A DNA stretch of 7,597 bases from JADHLJ01 sp038116915 (GTDB taxonomy: Bacteria; Pseudomonadota; Alphaproteobacteria; Thalassobaculales; Thalassobaculaceae), in assembly GCA_038116915.1 (NCBI GenBank), contig JAYOEU010000202.1:1-7597 (forward strand), read 5' to 3'. Under the pieces are notes generated by a model. It had not been told where the DNA came from. It ran no database searches and saw nothing but the letters and a program-made list of their open reading frames with translations. Both the position numbers and the translations under genes were made by a program. Positions 5,778 to 7,597 of the stretch are shown one piece after another (the first letter of the stretch is position 1; every line of letters begins with the position of its first letter).

Positions 5778-7220
5778 TCAGCCTCTGGTCCCCGAGAGGA
5801 GGGCCGGCTTGCGGGCGAACCAGGGGCGCGCCGCCTCGAGCTGGCCGGCGAGACGGAACAGGCTTGCCTCGTCGCCGTATCGCGCGACCGCCTGAACCGC
5901 GATGGGAAAGCCGTCCGCATTTATCCCGAGCGGGATCATCATCGCCGGCTGGCCCGTGGTGTTGAACCAGACGGTAAACGGGCTGAAATGAAAGACCCGG
6001 CGCCAATACTCGTCCAGATCCTCCATCATCATGTCGAGCCAGCCAAGCTTGGGCGGCAGGGTGCCGAGGGCCGGGGTCAGCAGCACATCCCAATCAGAGA
6101 AGAACGCCGCCATTTGCCGGCCGATCCGGTGCGCGGTCTGGGTCGCCGCCATCAGGGTCGCGGCATCGATGCTCTCGGCGAGTTTGACCGTGTTGGCGAC
6201 CACGGTTTCAAGATCACCCGGGCCGGGTGTCTTTCCCTCGGGGTGGCTGCGGATGGCGTTCAAGGCGTTGACCGCGCTGATGGTCCGGAAGGTCGGCACG
6301 ATGGCCTCGCCCTCGACCGCGGGATCGGCTTCCTCGATGCTGTGACCCAGATCGGCGCAGAGCGCGGCGGTCTCCCGCAGCACCCTCAGATAGTCGGCCT
6401 CGACCGGCGCTCCGTTCGGCGCCTTCTCGGTGAAGGCGATGCGCATGCGGCCCGGATCGGCGCCGACCTCGTCGAGAAACGGCCGGGCCGGCGGCGGCGC
6501 GACATAGGGATCACCCGGACCCGGCCCGTGGGTGGCGTCCAGAAGCGCCGCGTTATCCCGCACCGTCAGCGAGACCGCATGCTCGATCGCATAGCCCATC
6601 ATGCCCTCGCCGGCATAGGGCCACTGGGTGTTGCGCGCCCGGGTCGGCCGCAGCCCCACCAGGCCGCAGGACGCCGCCGGCCCCCGGATCGAGCCGAAGC
6701 CGTCCGAGGCATGGGCGATCGGGAGCATCCGCGCGCCTACCGCCGCCGAGGCGCCGCCGCTTGAGCCGGACGGCGTGCGGGTGATGTCCCAGGGGTTGCG
6801 CGACGGGCCGTGCAGCTGCGGCTCGCAGGTCAGGCTGAGACCGATCTCGCAGGTATTGGACTTGCCGAAGATCACCATCCCCGCTGCCTTGAGCCGGGTT
6901 ACATGCAGGCTGTCGGCGGCCATCGGCGGGGTGTCGGCGAAGAACCGGCTGCCGCGCGTGGTCCTGGCCCCGGCCAGCGCCGAGCCCAGATCCTTCAGCA
7001 GGAAAGGCACGCCCTTGAACGCCCCCTCCGGCAGCCCGGCGGCGATCTGCCCGCGGCCATGGTCGTAGAGCTTCTGGACCACGGCGTTGACGACCGGGTT
7101 GCGGGCCTCGACCCGCTCGATCGCCGCGTCCAGGACCTCTGACGCGGAGACCGCGCCGGATTTCACCAAGCCGGCGAGGCCGAGGCCGTCATAGTCCTCG
7201 TATTCCGCGAAGCCCGCCAT
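5778..7220 (-). CDS. Amidase-signature family hydrolase
   Basis: This 480-residue enzyme has the full Ser-cisSer-Lys triad of the amidase signature family: K76 in FLLKDLG, cis-Ser S153 in PSGSSGGAS, and nucleophile S177 in DGFGSIRGPAA. The 24-residue spacing between the two serines equals that in fatty acid amide hydrolase and malonamidase E2. Members cleave amides to an acid and ammonia or amine. Family members include GatA, but no GatB or GatC is adjacent and the neighbours are catabolic, so a role in tRNA amidation is unlikely. F175 replaces a Gly common in the DGGGSIR signature. The C-terminal GQPAMMIPLG (about 430-440) is also typical. GAGGGAG lies 8 bases before the ATG, 21 bases after the barrel gene. 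The TGA is one base before the epoxide hydrolase ATG. Substrate unknown; no signal peptide. Confidence 0.93.
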   Translation of the reverse strand: MAGFAEYEDYDGLGLAGLVKSGAVSASEVLDAAIERVEARNPVVNAVVQKLYDHGRGQIAAGLPEGAFKGVPFLLKDLGSALAGARTTRGSRFFADTPPMAADSLHVTRLKAAGMVIFGKSNTCEIGLSLTCEPQLHGPSRNPWDITRTPSGSSGGASAAVGARMLPIAHASDGFGSIRGPAASCGLVGLRPTRARNTQWPYAGEGMMGYAIEHAVSLTVRDNAALLDATHGPGPGDPYVAPPPARPFLDEVGADPGRMRIAFTEKAPNGAPVEADYLRVLRETAALCADLGHSIEEADPAVEGEAIVPTFRTISAVNALNAIRSHPEGKTPGPGDLETVVANTVKLAESIDAATLMAATQTAHRIGRQMAAFFSDWDVLLTPALGTLPPKLGWLDMMMEDLDEYWRRVFHFSPFTVWFNTTGQPAMMIPLGINADGFPIAVQAVARYGDEASLFRLAGQLEAARPWFARKPALLSGTRG

Positions 7221-7241
7221 CGCCCGCGCTCCCTCGAGAGA

Positions 7242-7595
7242 TCAGCCGATCACCTTGCGCACGATGTGGCGGCGGTTGAAGGTGTGAGGGCGCACGTCGG
7301 TCGCCCAGCGGCCCTTCTCGCCGGCCTCGGCCCAGGCGTCACTGACCAGCACGTCGGGGCCGGTCACCTCATAGATCGCGGTGTATTTCGGCTCGTCCGG
7401 AAACTCCAGGGTCTGGATTTCGCCGCCCAGCGTGATCCGGGTCGGGATCTTCTCGAGCCGCGAGACCGAGATCACCCCCGGAACCTTGGAGAGCAGGGGC
7501 ACGTGCTCGGTGTCGTAGACCTCGTTGAACAGGGCCTCCTTTTCCGGCGCGACATCCATGCTGACGATGAAGAGGTATTTTTCCTTGAGCGGCAT
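7242..7595 (-). CDS. DUF4286/EthD-like dimeric alpha-beta barrel protein (117 aa)
   Basis: A compact 117-residue protein with a ferredoxin-like barrel layout. A first strand (KYLFIVSMDV, 6-15) is followed by a helix containing FNEVYDTEHVPLL (23-35), a KVPGV turn (38-42), a second strand, and PKYTAIYEVTGPDVL (69-83). N24, Y27 and H31 are the pattern residues of this family. It resembles the 378-902 product in the helix (Y and H), the PG turn and a shared V(D/T)GPxxxxS segment. The function of such proteins is mostly unknown; they often sit in operons for breakdown of small molecules. The ATG at 7595 is two bases from the window edge, so its ribosome binding site is not visible and an earlier start cannot be excluded, although the length is normal for the family. 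It is the first visible gene of the minus-strand group. Confidence 0.78.
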   Translation of the reverse strand: MPLKEKYLFIVSMDVAPEKEALFNEVYDTEHVPLLSKVPGVISVSRLEKIPTRITLGGEIQTLEFPDEPKYTAIYEVTGPDVLVSDAWAEAGEKGRWATDVRPHTFNRRHIVRKVIG

Positions 7596-7597
7596 GT

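Noticed and set aside
5777..5920. A 48-residue N-terminal extension of the epoxide hydrolase
   Set aside because: It lies wholly inside the amidase gene and has no domain character. The ATG at 5776 gives the normal family N-terminus.
3759..6764. Long plus-strand frames antisense to the cyclodeaminase, epoxide hydrolase and amidase genes
   Set aside because: Their translations are low-complexity and Arg/Gly/His-rich, with no motifs. The minus-strand genes have intact catalytic residues and ribosome binding sites.

Overview
The window is GC-rich with strong third-position GC bias and closely packed genes. This fits a high-GC proteobacterium, most likely an alphaproteobacterium, but there is no rRNA or lineage marker, so the assignment is inference. 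No tRNA, rRNA, CRISPR array, insertion sequence or phage gene was seen.

Layout. Positions 1-245 hold a small single-span membrane protein on the minus strand, possibly followed by the start of another minus-strand gene that leaves the window at position 1. A 132-base divergent gap (246-377) contains an imperfect palindrome. A plus-strand group of four genes then runs from 378 to 3784: a DUF4286/EthD-like small barrel protein, a short-chain dehydrogenase/reductase, an iron-type alcohol dehydrogenase related to maleylacetate reductases, and an alpha/beta hydrolase esterase. A convergent minus-strand group of four genes runs from 7595 down to 3831: a second DUF4286/EthD-like barrel protein, an amidase-signature hydrolase, an epoxide-hydrolase-like alpha/beta hydrolase, and an ornithine cyclodeaminase/mu-crystallin family reductase. 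The last three are tightly coupled (1-base gap, then an ATGA overlap). The two groups meet in a 46-base convergent junction with a 7-bp hairpin abutting four copies of a hexamer. That hexamer places four in-frame TGA stops at the end of the cyclodeaminase-family gene.

Interpretation. All eight main genes look like enzymes or accessory barrels for small-molecule catabolism: two C-O/C-N hydrolases, an epoxide hydrolase, an imine/amino-acid reductase and two alcohol/ketone oxidoreductases. There is no transporter, regulator, ring-cleaving dioxygenase or CoA enzyme in view, so the pathway is probably only partly included. The homologous barrel proteins at both outer ends suggest that the two convergent groups belong to one catabolic island. 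The substrate cannot be named from sequence alone.
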